From a virus, in the IMG/VR virus record IMGVR_UViG_3300017788_004205, positions 22,813-86,812 of that record: DNA of 64,000 bases, one strand, 5' to 3'. The notes under the pieces are model-generated. The model made no database searches, had not been told where the DNA came from, and worked only from the letters and a program-made list of their open reading frames with translations. The position numbers were made by a program, and so were the translations under genes. This document shows positions 26,136 to 35,050 of the stretch, in pieces. Positions within the stretch are counted from its first letter, which is position 1. Every line of letters begins with the position of its first letter.

Positions 26136-27069
26136 AAAACCAAGAGATGTAGTTGATTATATTAGAAATGCTTCTACTGTAAAGGAACGTTCTGATATTA
26201 TTAAATATGTTAGTTCTAATTTTTTATCATACAAGACAGCAAGCGGAGAAATTCCGTTGAAGCTCGGGGATAAGAATCAAGATATTCAAGTTATCCAAAG
26301 TATTCTTGTAGGTTTGAATTTCTTAAAAGAAGAAGATTTAACAGGAGTTCTTGATGCTACTACAATGAAAGCTATAAAAAGATTGGGTTCACAATTCAAA
26401 ATAGCTGTTGATGTTAATGCGCCTTTATCGAAGTCTATAATAGATTTATTTCTTAGGATGGAATATGGTCAGGATTACACACCTGGCATGAAAGATATTC
26501 CAAAAGAAGCATATGCTGATAAATATAATTGGCCATCGAGACCAAGTGGACATAATCCACTTAAATACTCAGAAATTCAAAATATATTTGGAAAGATTGA
26601 ATATGTTCCAACACATGGAAGATATATCAAGATAACAAATAACTTTATAAATGATAATATCATAAGTATAGAGATACCACAATTAGCTAAGATTGCAAAT
26701 CCAAGAGGAACCAAAGTTAAATGTCATAGATTGATTGCAAATCAACTTAAAGCTCTTTGGGAGACTTGGGAAAAGGTTGGTCTTTTGAATAGAGTTAAAA
26801 CATATAATGGTCTTTTTGTCCAAAGATTTATGACTGGTACAAATAATACAAAATTAAGCTATCATTCATACGGAATCGCATTTGATATAAATGCTGGAAC
26901 AAATGGATATGGAGTAAATCCACCTGCTATTGGAGAAAAAGGTTCACTTAGAGAGCTTGTTCCTTATGCTATGGATTTAGGCTTTTTCTGGGGTGGTCAT
27001 TTTAGAGGAAATAAAGATGGTATGCATTTCGAAGTATGCAAAATATTGAATCCAAATATTGTTGTTTAA
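26116..27069 (+). CDS. Peptidoglycan peptidase, M15_4 (VanY/L-Ala-D-Glu type), with PG-binding domain
   Basis: 317 residues. Residues about 45-115 form a peptidoglycan-binding domain (LKLGDKNQDIQVIQSILVGL ... LDATTMKAIKRLG). Residues about 150-310 are the zinc peptidase: SYHSYGIAFDINAG supplies the first His and Asp, and GMHFEV near residue 302 the last His and catalytic Glu region. It should cut peptide stems of peptidoglycan. No obvious leader is visible, unlike its neighbours; the start lies within the previous gene, so it is translationally coupled. A paralogue of the catalytic domain, without the PG-binding part, lies at 60788. Confidence 0.85.
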   Translation: MLNIVVKKPRDVVDYIRNASTVKERSDIIKYVSSNFLSYKTASGEIPLKLGDKNQDIQVIQSILVGLNFLKEEDLTGVLDATTMKAIKRLGSQFKIAVDVNAPLSKSIIDLFLRMEYGQDYTPGMKDIPKEAYADKYNWPSRPSGHNPLKYSEIQNIFGKIEYVPTHGRYIKITNNFINDNIISIEIPQLAKIANPRGTKVKCHRLIANQLKALWETWEKVGLLNRVKTYNGLFVQRFMTGTNNTKLSYHSYGIAFDINAGTNGYGVNPPAIGEKGSLRELVPYAMDLGFFWGGHFRGNKDGMHFEVCKILNPNIVV

Positions 27070-27073
27070 TTTT

Positions 27074-28051
27074 ATGGAAAATAGAAGAATACTTACATAT
27101 GACAAATTCAATTTAAATGAAGTTCTAATAACAGGGCCAGAACAAGCTATTTCTATTATTTCCGCTGAGTCTGATAAGAGTGCTAAAAAGAGAATAATAA
27201 AAGAAATAGCGCAAGAATATTTCTCAGATGATTTGATTTTTGGTAGAACCCAACTTTCTTTGAATTCTCAAAGCCAAGATGTTTCTGTTTTACAAACAAT
27301 ACTTAAATCTCTCGGGTATTTGAAAAAGCATATAGTAGATGCGAAGATAGACCAAGAAACAATGATTGCAGTCCAATCGTTTGCAAAAGGTTTCGGGATT
27401 TCAGTTGATGTAAATCAGCCAATACCAGCTGATGTTATTAGAATACTAACAGAATTTGATTCTGCAAAGTATGATGAGATAGAAGCAAAAGAAACTCCTA
27501 AAAAAGAAATACAACAACCCTCGACTCCAACAACACTTTCTATCGTTATGCCACAATCTTCTGTTAATAGAGGAGAAGGTGCTAACTATGGTGTTAATTT
27601 TCCAGACCAAAAATATGAGAATAAATATAAATTCTCCATTCAGTATAGTAAAGCAAAAGATGGTGAAAAAAATGTTTCTCCAAATTTTAAGGTAAAAGAT
27701 TTTGCCTGTAAAGATGGCTCCGATGTTATACTTATAAACCCTTATTTAATTGAGCTTCTTGAAAAAATAAGAGCTCATTTTGGAAAGTCTTTGAACATAA
27801 ATTCTGGATATAGAACCCCTCCATATAATAGAAAAATAGGAGGCGCTGGTATTTCTCAGCATATGTTTGGAAATGCAGCTGATTTTAGGATAGATGGAGT
27901 AACCCCTCTTCAAATATGTACATGGTTAAATACTTTTCATACAGGAGGCATAGGTCTTTATGTCACAAAAAACTTTACTCATGTAGATGTTAGAAATGTT
28001 ATTGGAACTGAAAAAGCCACATGGTCTAAACCGAAGAGCGTAAAGTTTTAA
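27074..28051 (+). CDS. Peptidoglycan peptidase, M15_3 type, with leader and PG-binding domain
   Basis: 325 residues from the ATG at 27074, four bases after the previous stop. The leader MENRRILTYDKFNLNE ends in LNE. Residues about 60-125 are a PG-binding domain that resembles the one in the previous gene, including the shared ISVDVNQPIPADVI-type end. After a Pro/Thr linker, residues about 205-320 are an M15A-like domain: NINSGYRTPPYNRKIGG, SQHMFGNAADFRI, GGIGLYVTKNFTHVDVR. It should cut D-Ala-containing or cross-bridge peptide bonds. It may open the cell wall during DNA entry. Confidence 0.87.
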   Translation: MENRRILTYDKFNLNEVLITGPEQAISIISAESDKSAKKRIIKEIAQEYFSDDLIFGRTQLSLNSQSQDVSVLQTILKSLGYLKKHIVDAKIDQETMIAVQSFAKGFGISVDVNQPIPADVIRILTEFDSAKYDEIEAKETPKKEIQQPSTPTTLSIVMPQSSVNRGEGANYGVNFPDQKYENKYKFSIQYSKAKDGEKNVSPNFKVKDFACKDGSDVILINPYLIELLEKIRAHFGKSLNINSGYRTPPYNRKIGGAGISQHMFGNAADFRIDGVTPLQICTWLNTFHTGGIGLYVTKNFTHVDVRNVIGTEKATWSKPKSVKF

Positions 28052-28068
28052 TAAACAAATAATAATAA

Positions 28069-28078
28069 GATATATATG
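28069..28078 (+). promoter_or_regulatory. Possible GATATATA-type promoter overlapping an apparent ATG
   Basis: GATATATATG covers the ATG at 28076, which makes that ATG an unlikely start; the next candidate is the TTG at 28103. Confidence 0.35.
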
Positions 28079-28102
28079 ATACATAACATAAAAGGAAATA
28101 CA

Positions 28103-29329
28103 TTGAATACAGTAGACCCTATACTTTCTTTTAGAGACTTTATTACTTCCCAGAAGAGTCCGATTGGTCATTCTCATACTCTTATTGCAAATGAGTATAT
28201 TCCAGTTGCTGAATCACTTTTAGAAAGTACCTTTATTCAATTGAATGAGGCACAAAAATGTATCTTAGAATTCATAAAAGAAAACAAATTGAACCCTGAA
28301 AAGTGGATTTTGCTAAACGAAGATGATTATTACCAACGAGTTCAAGATTGGTTTAGTGAGAACTTTTTTAATCCTACTGAAAAGATTATCAGTGGAGCTA
28401 TTGAGTGGGTTAAAATATATGGTTCAAATTTGACAAATGCTGTTAGCGCTGTTGTTTCTAAATTTATGGAAAGCGTAAAAAATATTTGGGAAACAGTAAA
28501 AATAGATACAAACTCATGGTATCTTGGAAATAAATCTCTCAAAAGACAAGTTACAATGAGTATAAATCAGCAGTTCGGTGCAGTTGGTGAGTCATTAAAT
28601 GAAAACTCTGAGGATTTTATATCGGAACTAACAAAAGAATCAAGTCAGCTTAACAATATGTTTGTAGAATCTGTTAAGAACATAGTAGAAGGAGAGTCTT
28701 TTGCTTCAAAGGTAACCATGTCTATAAATAAAATGCTGAATGAATCTAATAGCTATAATTATTCTTTTAATTCATCTTTGAATGGTACAATTTCAGAACT
28801 TTTACCTAATGCTATAAAAGAAGGTGTTTTGAATGTAGAGCAATTTCCAATAGCATCTAAAAAAGGAAATATTAAAAGATTTGATGAGCATAATTCTGTT
28901 AATGAAGCATTTGAATTTATTGATAACTTTTTTAACTGGTGTGTATCAAAACTTGAAGTGCTTCCTCCATTTAGTTGGTTGAAAGAATGGATGAATGAAT
29001 TGGAAATTAAAAATAACTTAAACCAAACTCTTGAAGGTGCAAGTGCTTTTTTAACAAAATACTTTGGCATCCCAGGCCCTTATCAGTTTGAGAAATTAGA
29101 CCCAATTTATTCTGTTATAATCACAGGATTGATAGACTTTGGTAAATATCAATTAGTCAATAAAGTTCTAACTGCCATTTTACCGTTTATACCTATTGTT
29201 GGGCCTATTCTTTCGTTTATGCTTACTATTTATGGCTTCTTCATATTAGCTCAAATTATTTTTGAGCTTATTGAAAGTTTTAATGGTGGTGGAGATGAAA
29301 CTTCAACTGAACCTCAACCTACAAATTAA
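28103..29329 (+). CDS. Putative head-packaged membrane-active protein, 408 aa
   Basis: I place the start at TTG 28103, because AAGGA lies six bases before it and the ATG at 28076 overlaps a promoter-like element. The resulting N-terminus TVDPILSFRDFITSQK matches the F-x-x-F leader pattern, with LLES further on as a candidate cut site. Several (L/V)xE sites recur (SLNENS, MLNESN). Most of the chain is amphipathic helix. A hydrophobic stretch near the C-terminus (LTAILPFIPIVGPILSFMLT and the next 15 residues) could form one or two membrane helices. No enzyme motif is visible. Fits an envelope-inserting ejection protein. Confidence 0.6.
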   Translation: MNTVDPILSFRDFITSQKSPIGHSHTLIANEYIPVAESLLESTFIQLNEAQKCILEFIKENKLNPEKWILLNEDDYYQRVQDWFSENFFNPTEKIISGAIEWVKIYGSNLTNAVSAVVSKFMESVKNIWETVKIDTNSWYLGNKSLKRQVTMSINQQFGAVGESLNENSEDFISELTKESSQLNNMFVESVKNIVEGESFASKVTMSINKMLNESNSYNYSFNSSLNGTISELLPNAIKEGVLNVEQFPIASKKGNIKRFDEHNSVNEAFEFIDNFFNWCVSKLEVLPPFSWLKEWMNELEIKNNLNQTLEGASAFLTKYFGIPGPYQFEKLDPIYSVIITGLIDFGKYQLVNKVLTAILPFIPIVGPILSFMLTIYGFFILAQIIFELIESFNGGGDETSTEPQPTN

Positions 29330-29340
29330 TATTTTGATGT

Positions 29341-31281
29341 ATGATTACTAAATTTAACCAATATCAAAAACTTTTAGAAGATGAAATGATTCAACCTATG
29401 TCTGCTGGTTCAGGTGGAAGTTGGATTGAAAAAGAATCTTTGAATAAAGGAGCCATTTCTGGTTACTTTGCCCGTAAAGCTAAGGCAAAGGCTGATTCTA
29501 CTGTTACTACTCCAGAAGTGAAAGATGAAAAAACTGTTGTTGATGTTAAAACAGAAGAACAAATTCAAAACTATAGTCAACTATTAACAGATACTCCAAT
29601 CTTGAATATGTCAGCAAAGGCATATGCAAGTTTGAATGGTTTAACTCAAGATGGTAAAGAACTTGATTTAGAATTAGATGGAGATTTAACAGAAGAAAGT
29701 GCTATGATTGATATTGCATATAAGTATTATATCAAGAATATCACAGATATTATTATGGATGTGCAAGACGCTCCAACTAATTATATGGTCGAAGAAGTTA
29801 GCCAAGATGTTCTGGTAAAACTAAATAATAACCCTATAACTATCGGGACTTTGATTGGGGGTGCTTTGACAGAATGGTTTGCGTCTAAGCAACCTATAAA
29901 TAATTTGAATAGTTCTTTGGAATCGGCATATATTAGTCCAAAAGAAGGGTTGAGAGAATCATTTGGAATAGAAATGTATCCACTGAATGAAAATTCTGGA
30001 AGAAGTGTAAAATTCATAACAAACCTTGTAAATAAATATCAAAAATTAGAAAAAGGAAGCGGTGTTACATCATCTTTAACTAAAGGTAAATTCGGTTCTG
30101 CTTTTTCTGGTTATACTCCAGTTTCAAGAAAATCTGGAATGAATTTAAGTTCTACTTTAGGTTCAGGTTCAGCTACAATGTCAAATCCTTCAGTAACAAG
30201 AGCTATTAATACTAAGATTCCAAAATCTTTGGATGATGTTAAGGATGTTGCAAATAAATTGTCCGCTGGAGGTAAAACCCCTAAAGCTGGTTTTTTGAAA
30301 GCCGCTGAAAACGCAATCAAGAACAGAACTTCAAACATAAACAGCAAGATACTTTCAGCCAAAAGTTTATTCAAATCGAATGTTATCTCTAAAACAATTG
30401 GACTCGTTTCTCTTTTTTATCTACCGAGCTTTGTTATGAATAAAGTTTTGGGTGAGTGGATGCGCTTTTTTGATTCTCCAAAAACAGGTGAAGAAAATGC
30501 AATAGACTTCTTAATGGCATTTGAAGAAGATATGGTATCAAGAGGATATTCTCCATTCAAAACCTATAATAAGATTTACAAAGATTATCAATTTAATATT
30601 GATAAATATGGAAATAATTTCAAAGAAATAGTAGTTGGATGGTGTGAAAGTTTATACAATGCTAAAATCATAGATAATCAAATTTTTGATATTTGTCAGC
30701 GCCAAATAAAAAGTGATGTTTTTGAAATATATATAAAAGAAAGCTCATATATTTCAAAAGAACTTTCTTCTTATTTAGAAAACAAATGGCAAAACAACAT
30801 AACATTTCCTACTCCAACTTTAACAACATTTTCTACTATTGTGTTGTTTATTAGTTTATTGGAAAGATTTGAAGACCAATTTTATGAAGGTAAAATTCCT
30901 ATTCAATTGCCTAAAGAACTTTCTGATATTAAAAGGTTCGATAAAGATGGAAATGAAAGAAATTATCTAACCATCGGAGATTCTGGTCAAGATGTTGTTA
31001 TACTTCAAGATATGCTTAAAATGCTTGGATTGTATAGAGGAGAATCTGACGGAGTATATGATGAAGAAATTTCAAATCTAATTGAGGATGTAAAGCAAAG
31101 AGCAAAGGTTTCAAACCCTGATGTTATAGTTGATGGTAATGCAGATAATGAAGCATTAGAATACATAGAAAAATTCCTCATTCTTAAATCTGAAAAGGTT
31201 CAAGGAAATATTGGGGGCAGAATAAGCTCTCAAAAACAAGAACTGCGCTCTCAAGTCGCGAAGTCTCTTGATAATCGATAA
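29341..31281 (+). CDS. Putative head-packaged protein with C-terminal PG-binding domain, 646 aa
   Basis: The leader MITKFNQYQKLLEDE offers LLE as a cut site. Residues about 215-345 are Ser/Gly/Lys-rich and probably flexible. A hydrophobic segment near residue 355 (TIGLVSLFYLPSFVMNKVL) could enter a membrane. The C-terminus (residues about 545-625) is a peptidoglycan-binding domain: LTIGDSGQDVVILQDMLKML, GLYRGESDGVYDEEISNLI. Domain order (leader, membrane-like segment, PG-binding) fits a protein that spans from membrane to wall after injection. Confidence 0.65.
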   Translation: MITKFNQYQKLLEDEMIQPMSAGSGGSWIEKESLNKGAISGYFARKAKAKADSTVTTPEVKDEKTVVDVKTEEQIQNYSQLLTDTPILNMSAKAYASLNGLTQDGKELDLELDGDLTEESAMIDIAYKYYIKNITDIIMDVQDAPTNYMVEEVSQDVLVKLNNNPITIGTLIGGALTEWFASKQPINNLNSSLESAYISPKEGLRESFGIEMYPLNENSGRSVKFITNLVNKYQKLEKGSGVTSSLTKGKFGSAFSGYTPVSRKSGMNLSSTLGSGSATMSNPSVTRAINTKIPKSLDDVKDVANKLSAGGKTPKAGFLKAAENAIKNRTSNINSKILSAKSLFKSNVISKTIGLVSLFYLPSFVMNKVLGEWMRFFDSPKTGEENAIDFLMAFEEDMVSRGYSPFKTYNKIYKDYQFNIDKYGNNFKEIVVGWCESLYNAKIIDNQIFDICQRQIKSDVFEIYIKESSYISKELSSYLENKWQNNITFPTPTLTTFSTIVLFISLLERFEDQFYEGKIPIQLPKELSDIKRFDKDGNERNYLTIGDSGQDVVILQDMLKMLGLYRGESDGVYDEEISNLIEDVKQRAKVSNPDVIVDGNADNEALEYIEKFLILKSEKVQGNIGGRISSQKQELRSQVAKSLDNR

Positions 31282-31305
31282 TAATACAAAAAAACCAAAA
31301 AAGTT

Positions 31306-32760
31306 ATGCTGTTCAAAGGATTTTTACCAAATGTCAATCAGATACAGAAAGTAAATGAAAATGACAACAAAGACTTCTCAAAAGATGTTCAATTTTACAA
31401 TGAAAGCTTTGATGGAGGTATTTTTAGAAAAAAAGCACAAGCCACATTAAATGAACTTACCCCTTATAATCTTTTGAGGGGCTTAGAGATAGATACAGAT
31501 TCTAAAGTTTATGCTAAACTTGCAGAAGATATGCCTACTTGTAAAGATGTTTTTGCTGAAAGTTCTGCTGAAAAACCTGTTGTTTCTCAAATTTTGATTA
31601 CTCAATTAGATAAAGTTTCTGAAATGATAACACAGGTTAAGTCTGTTAATCCTGATTCTGAAGAATTTGATGCAATAGTATCCGCATCAAAGGATAAAAT
31701 TAATATTCAAAAATTAAAAGCTATATTTAAAAGCATAAAGGATTTCGAAGGAGCAAGTGGAAATGTTGATTTTATAACATCACTGATTGTTGAATTAAAG
31801 AAAAAAATGCAAGGAGATAAAACTCCCCTTAAAGCAAAGGTATATGATGTTATAGATTCTAAAAATCTTGAAGAAATTGGATATGAAGACATGACTACGA
31901 AATCCGTTAATTGGTTATCAGATGGAGGCGATATTGGGACTATGTTGTCTGATATGGATGCTATCCACAGAATAACCGCTTTCTTTGAGCTTTTAACTCC
32001 TCTTTTAAATATTAAAGGATTTGGATATATTCAATACAAAGAGAATAATGTTTACGATTATTTGAAATCTGGTTTAGACCTTGTAAATATTCTTTTAAAC
32101 ATCAAACTACCAGAAACAAGTTTTCAACAATATTCGGATTTGATTAAAGATATTGGTGCTAAAATTATAGCACCTGAAATAGATTTGCTTACAAGTAAAT
32201 ATGCAAAAAGCATTTATTTCCCAACTATTCAAACTCTTTATGTTTCTCTTTTATCTCTCTATACATTGAAAGTTATTAGTTCAAGTATAACTTCTGTTGA
32301 AAAGAAAGAAGAAATAGCAAAAAAGGAAGAGGAAACAAAGAAAGCTGAGATGGCTAAAGAAGTTACTGCAAGCCAAGTTAACAGTAGCATTAAAGCAATA
32401 GATACCTTGGATAAATCTGGATTCTTTACAAGTAAAAAAATATTTTACACTACACCAAAGAAAAAATATACTCCAGAAGAAAAGAAAATGATTCCACAAA
32501 TAAAGGAGTTTGTTACTACTCTCGGTTTAGTAAAAGACGCTGATGATAGTTGGAAAAAGGAAGAAAAATTCGATTCAATTCTTTCAGATGCAGTTAAGAA
32601 TTTCCAAGGTTCTATTCAAATAGATAAAAAAATATTAGCTGTTGATGGTAAAATAGGGCCAAACACAAGAAATGCAATGTTGGCTTATTTAGAAGCTCTT
32701 AAGATGAAAACGGGAGTTGTTGCTTCCACTGATGTAAAAAAAACTAATCAGAGTACCTAA
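31306..32760 (+). CDS. Family A putative head-packaged PG-binding protein, copy 1
   Basis: 484 residues, starting MLFKGFLPNVNQIQKVNEND with VNE as a candidate cut site. It shares with the genes at 33530 and 38287 a long helical body, the near-C-terminal hydrophobic stretch SIYFPTIQTLYVSLLSLYTL and a C-terminal PG-binding domain ending VDGKIGPNTRNAM. A Lys/Glu-rich coiled-coil linker (residues about 327-350) joins the two. It is the most divergent of the three copies. I infer a scaffold that binds peptidoglycan. Confidence 0.65.
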   Translation: MLFKGFLPNVNQIQKVNENDNKDFSKDVQFYNESFDGGIFRKKAQATLNELTPYNLLRGLEIDTDSKVYAKLAEDMPTCKDVFAESSAEKPVVSQILITQLDKVSEMITQVKSVNPDSEEFDAIVSASKDKINIQKLKAIFKSIKDFEGASGNVDFITSLIVELKKKMQGDKTPLKAKVYDVIDSKNLEEIGYEDMTTKSVNWLSDGGDIGTMLSDMDAIHRITAFFELLTPLLNIKGFGYIQYKENNVYDYLKSGLDLVNILLNIKLPETSFQQYSDLIKDIGAKIIAPEIDLLTSKYAKSIYFPTIQTLYVSLLSLYTLKVISSSITSVEKKEEIAKKEEETKKAEMAKEVTASQVNSSIKAIDTLDKSGFFTSKKIFYTTPKKKYTPEEKKMIPQIKEFVTTLGLVKDADDSWKKEEKFDSILSDAVKNFQGSIQIDKKILAVDGKIGPNTRNAMLAYLEALKMKTGVVASTDVKKTNQST

Positions 32761-32795
32761 TCTCTAATAAAGAATTTTAAGAGAAGGTTAGCGGG

Positions 32796-32811
32796 TGTGT
32801 TTTACAACACA
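32796..32811 (+). terminator. Weak hairpin between family A copy 1 and the ankyrin gene
   Basis: A six-base-pair stem TGTGTT / AACACA with a TTAC loop followed by TTTTAAA. It may be a weak terminator or attenuator only. Confidence 0.3.
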
Positions 32812-32838
32812 TTTTAAATTAAAAAAACAAAAAGACAA

Positions 32839-33462
32839 ATGAAAATTCGCAATTTCAACGACTTTATATTAAATGAACAATCACTTTTTGAAGAAGGTGT
32901 TAAATCATCTAATCCTGAATTAACATCTAAGTTAGTTCAACTATTGGATGAAAAAAGTGAAGATGTAAATACAATCAAAGGATTGATTAACAGAGGTGCT
33001 GATATTAACGCAGTTGATACAGAAAAAGGAGCGAGCGTTCTTCATTTTGCGGCTATGCTGAACAGTGTAGATTTGGTGGACTTTTGCTTGAAAAAGGGAA
33101 TCCCTGTTGATGTTAAAAGTAAAGCTAAAGCCACGCCTCTTCATTGGGCATGCACCAATAAAGCTTTAGAAGCTGTTCAATTCCTTATAAAAAATGGAGC
33201 AGATGTAGAGGCTGTAGATGAAAATGGGATGACAGCATTGCATCATGCTTCTTATACGAATTCGATTGCAGTTGCAAAATATCTTGTTTCAATTGGAGCA
33301 AATCCAAATGCGGAAGATAAAAATGGTAAAACTCCTATTGAATTAGCAATGGAAGAAAAAGCAAAAGGGACCGTTAAAGCCCTTTCTTCTTCTGTTGATT
33401 TTTCTAACTTTGAATTTGAAGGAAAAGTTTATGATTTTTCAAAACTTATACCTCAAACTTAA
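32839..33462 (+). CDS. Ankyrin-repeat protein with head-targeting leader
   Basis: 207 residues. The leader MKIRNFNDFILNEQS is the clearest in the window: N-F-x-x-F-I-LNE, as in T4 internal proteins. Residues about 43-175 hold four to five ankyrin repeats (INRGADINAVD, GASVLHFAAMLNS, ATPLHWACTNKALEAVQFL, GMTALHHASYTNS, GKTPIELAMEE). Ankyrin repeats bind partner proteins and have no catalytic activity. If the leader directs it into the head, it would enter the cell with the DNA and could bind a host defence or regulatory protein. The short C-terminal tail is acidic and aromatic (NFEFEGKVYDFSKL). Confidence 0.88.
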   Translation: MKIRNFNDFILNEQSLFEEGVKSSNPELTSKLVQLLDEKSEDVNTIKGLINRGADINAVDTEKGASVLHFAAMLNSVDLVDFCLKKGIPVDVKSKAKATPLHWACTNKALEAVQFLIKNGADVEAVDENGMTALHHASYTNSIAVAKYLVSIGANPNAEDKNGKTPIELAMEEKAKGTVKALSSSVDFSNFEFEGKVYDFSKLIPQT

Positions 33463-33467
33463 TGCTT

Positions 33468-33493
33468 AAAATTGAAAAAGGAATTTCAATTTT
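33468..33493 (+). terminator. AT-rich hairpin after the ankyrin gene
   Basis: A ten-base-pair stem AAAATTGAAA / TTTCAATTTT with an AAGGAA loop, directly followed by a GATATATACT promoter. Confidence 0.5.
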
Positions 33494-33494
33494 C

Positions 33495-33504
33495 GATATA
33501 TACT
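33495..33504 (+). promoter_or_regulatory. GATATATA-type promoter inside the leader-protein block
   Basis: GATATATACT, 25 bases before the ATG at 33530. Confidence 0.6.
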
Positions 33505-33529
33505 AAGAGATAAAAAATACAAGTAAATC

Positions 33530-35017
33530 ATGCTATTTAGAAACTTAAATTTTGACAAAAAAGCCCAAAATATATCAGAAGGAAATTTTATTTCTGCTGA
33601 TTTTCTGGGGATTTTTGATAGTGATGCAAAATCTAAACTCGCAAATCTTACAATAGATAAGATGTTTGAGGGGTTAGATTTAGAAAAAAGTGCAGAATTG
33701 CATGATTTTATTGAAGCATACGCCCCTTCTTTGAAAGCACAGCCTGCTACAAGCACAACTCCTTCTATAACCGATGCTATGGGATTGCAAAATTCTAAAA
33801 AAAGTGTTTTCGAGCTTATTAACTCTCAATTACACTATATGCAATTAAGATTAGAAGGTGTAGAAAGGGAACTTGATAAATTTTACAAAGACATTGAAAC
33901 AGCTTATAGTAAAACAATATCCAAAGAAGAATTAGAAGGTTCTGTATCTGGTTTTACAAGCCCAGAAAATATAGCATCTATAATACCTAAGATTAATTCT
34001 ATTGTAGAAGAAGCGATAAAAACAGGTCTTGTAAATTTTGAAAATTCAAGCACAAAGCAAGCATTTTTAACTCTGCATAAGTTAAAAATTAGCAGTTATA
34101 TTTTTGCATTAAGAGAGAATATATTAAATGATGCTAAAAATGTTAGCATTTTACCACTATACAGAAAAATAGATTCTCTTGATTTAGAAGAAATCACAGC
34201 AGAAAACGCGATGCTTTCTGAAATAAAGTCTTATATGGACAATCCTCTTGATATATCGGGGATGTATAAATCATTTGACCCAATCGCAAGAATTTCAGCT
34301 TTCTTGGAAGAATCGTTGATGCAATACGAATATGGTATTGACTTGAGGAAAACATTTGGCTCGAATTATACGGAAACATTCAATAATTCAGAGGCATTGT
34401 CAACAGGAGTTTTAAGAAAGTTTGTGAAGACAATAGATATTAGTGTTTTTGAGCCATTACAAGAACTCTTGTATGATGTTGCTCTTACACTTATCCAAAG
34501 AGTTTATGCCCAAAATACTGATGAAGATGATAAGAATATATTTGTTCCTTCTCTTCAGTTCATGTATCTTTCTATGATTTCTCTTCTTGCATTTAAGCTT
34601 ATTGATTATAATCTTAAAGTTAAAACAGCTTCTATCCAAAGAGAAGAAAGAATCAAAGCTGAACAACAAGCGGCAGTTGTTGAAGACAAGAAATCAAGAG
34701 CGATGAAATTATATGATACATACAAGCAATTGAATGCTTTGAACTTCTTCAAAAAGGGCGGTCTTGTTTACAAGAAAGAATCAAATAGAATGCTTCCAGA
34801 GATTGTTAAGTTGATTAATAACTTCTTTGTTTATGCAGGAGACCTTGATAAATCTAAATTAGATAGTCCTACTTTTGATGATATGACTTATCAAGCTGTG
34901 TTGAAGTTTCAAACAGAAACTGAATGCAATCTCAAAGACGGCAAAATAGGAAATGAAACAAGAGGAAGAATGCAGGGAATTGCAGAAGCAACAGCATCAT
35001 CTTATAGCATTGTGTAA
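33530..35017 (+). CDS. Family A putative head-packaged PG-binding protein, copy 2
   Basis: 495 residues. The N-terminus MLFRNLNFDKKAQNISEGN offers ISE as a cut site. It is clearly homologous to the gene at 38287: both have NFIS-x-D-x-LGIFDSDA, LTIDK-x-FEGLD, LPLY-x-KID with LEEIT, and DPIAR-x-x-AF. Near the C-terminus is a hydrophobic helix (LQFMYLSMISLLAFKLIDYN) and a PG-binding domain ending in LKDGKIGNETRGRM. No catalytic motif is visible. With the following membrane-helix genes it forms one half of a repeated A-B gene pair. Confidence 0.7.
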   Translation: MLFRNLNFDKKAQNISEGNFISADFLGIFDSDAKSKLANLTIDKMFEGLDLEKSAELHDFIEAYAPSLKAQPATSTTPSITDAMGLQNSKKSVFELINSQLHYMQLRLEGVERELDKFYKDIETAYSKTISKEELEGSVSGFTSPENIASIIPKINSIVEEAIKTGLVNFENSSTKQAFLTLHKLKISSYIFALRENILNDAKNVSILPLYRKIDSLDLEEITAENAMLSEIKSYMDNPLDISGMYKSFDPIARISAFLEESLMQYEYGIDLRKTFGSNYTETFNNSEALSTGVLRKFVKTIDISVFEPLQELLYDVALTLIQRVYAQNTDEDDKNIFVPSLQFMYLSMISLLAFKLIDYNLKVKTASIQREERIKAEQQAAVVEDKKSRAMKLYDTYKQLNALNFFKKGGLVYKKESNRMLPEIVKLINNFFVYAGDLDKSKLDSPTFDDMTYQAVLKFQTETECNLKDGKIGNETRGRMQGIAEATASSYSIV

Positions 35018-35050
35018 TTCTCAAATATCCAGAAAAAAATAAATAGTCTT

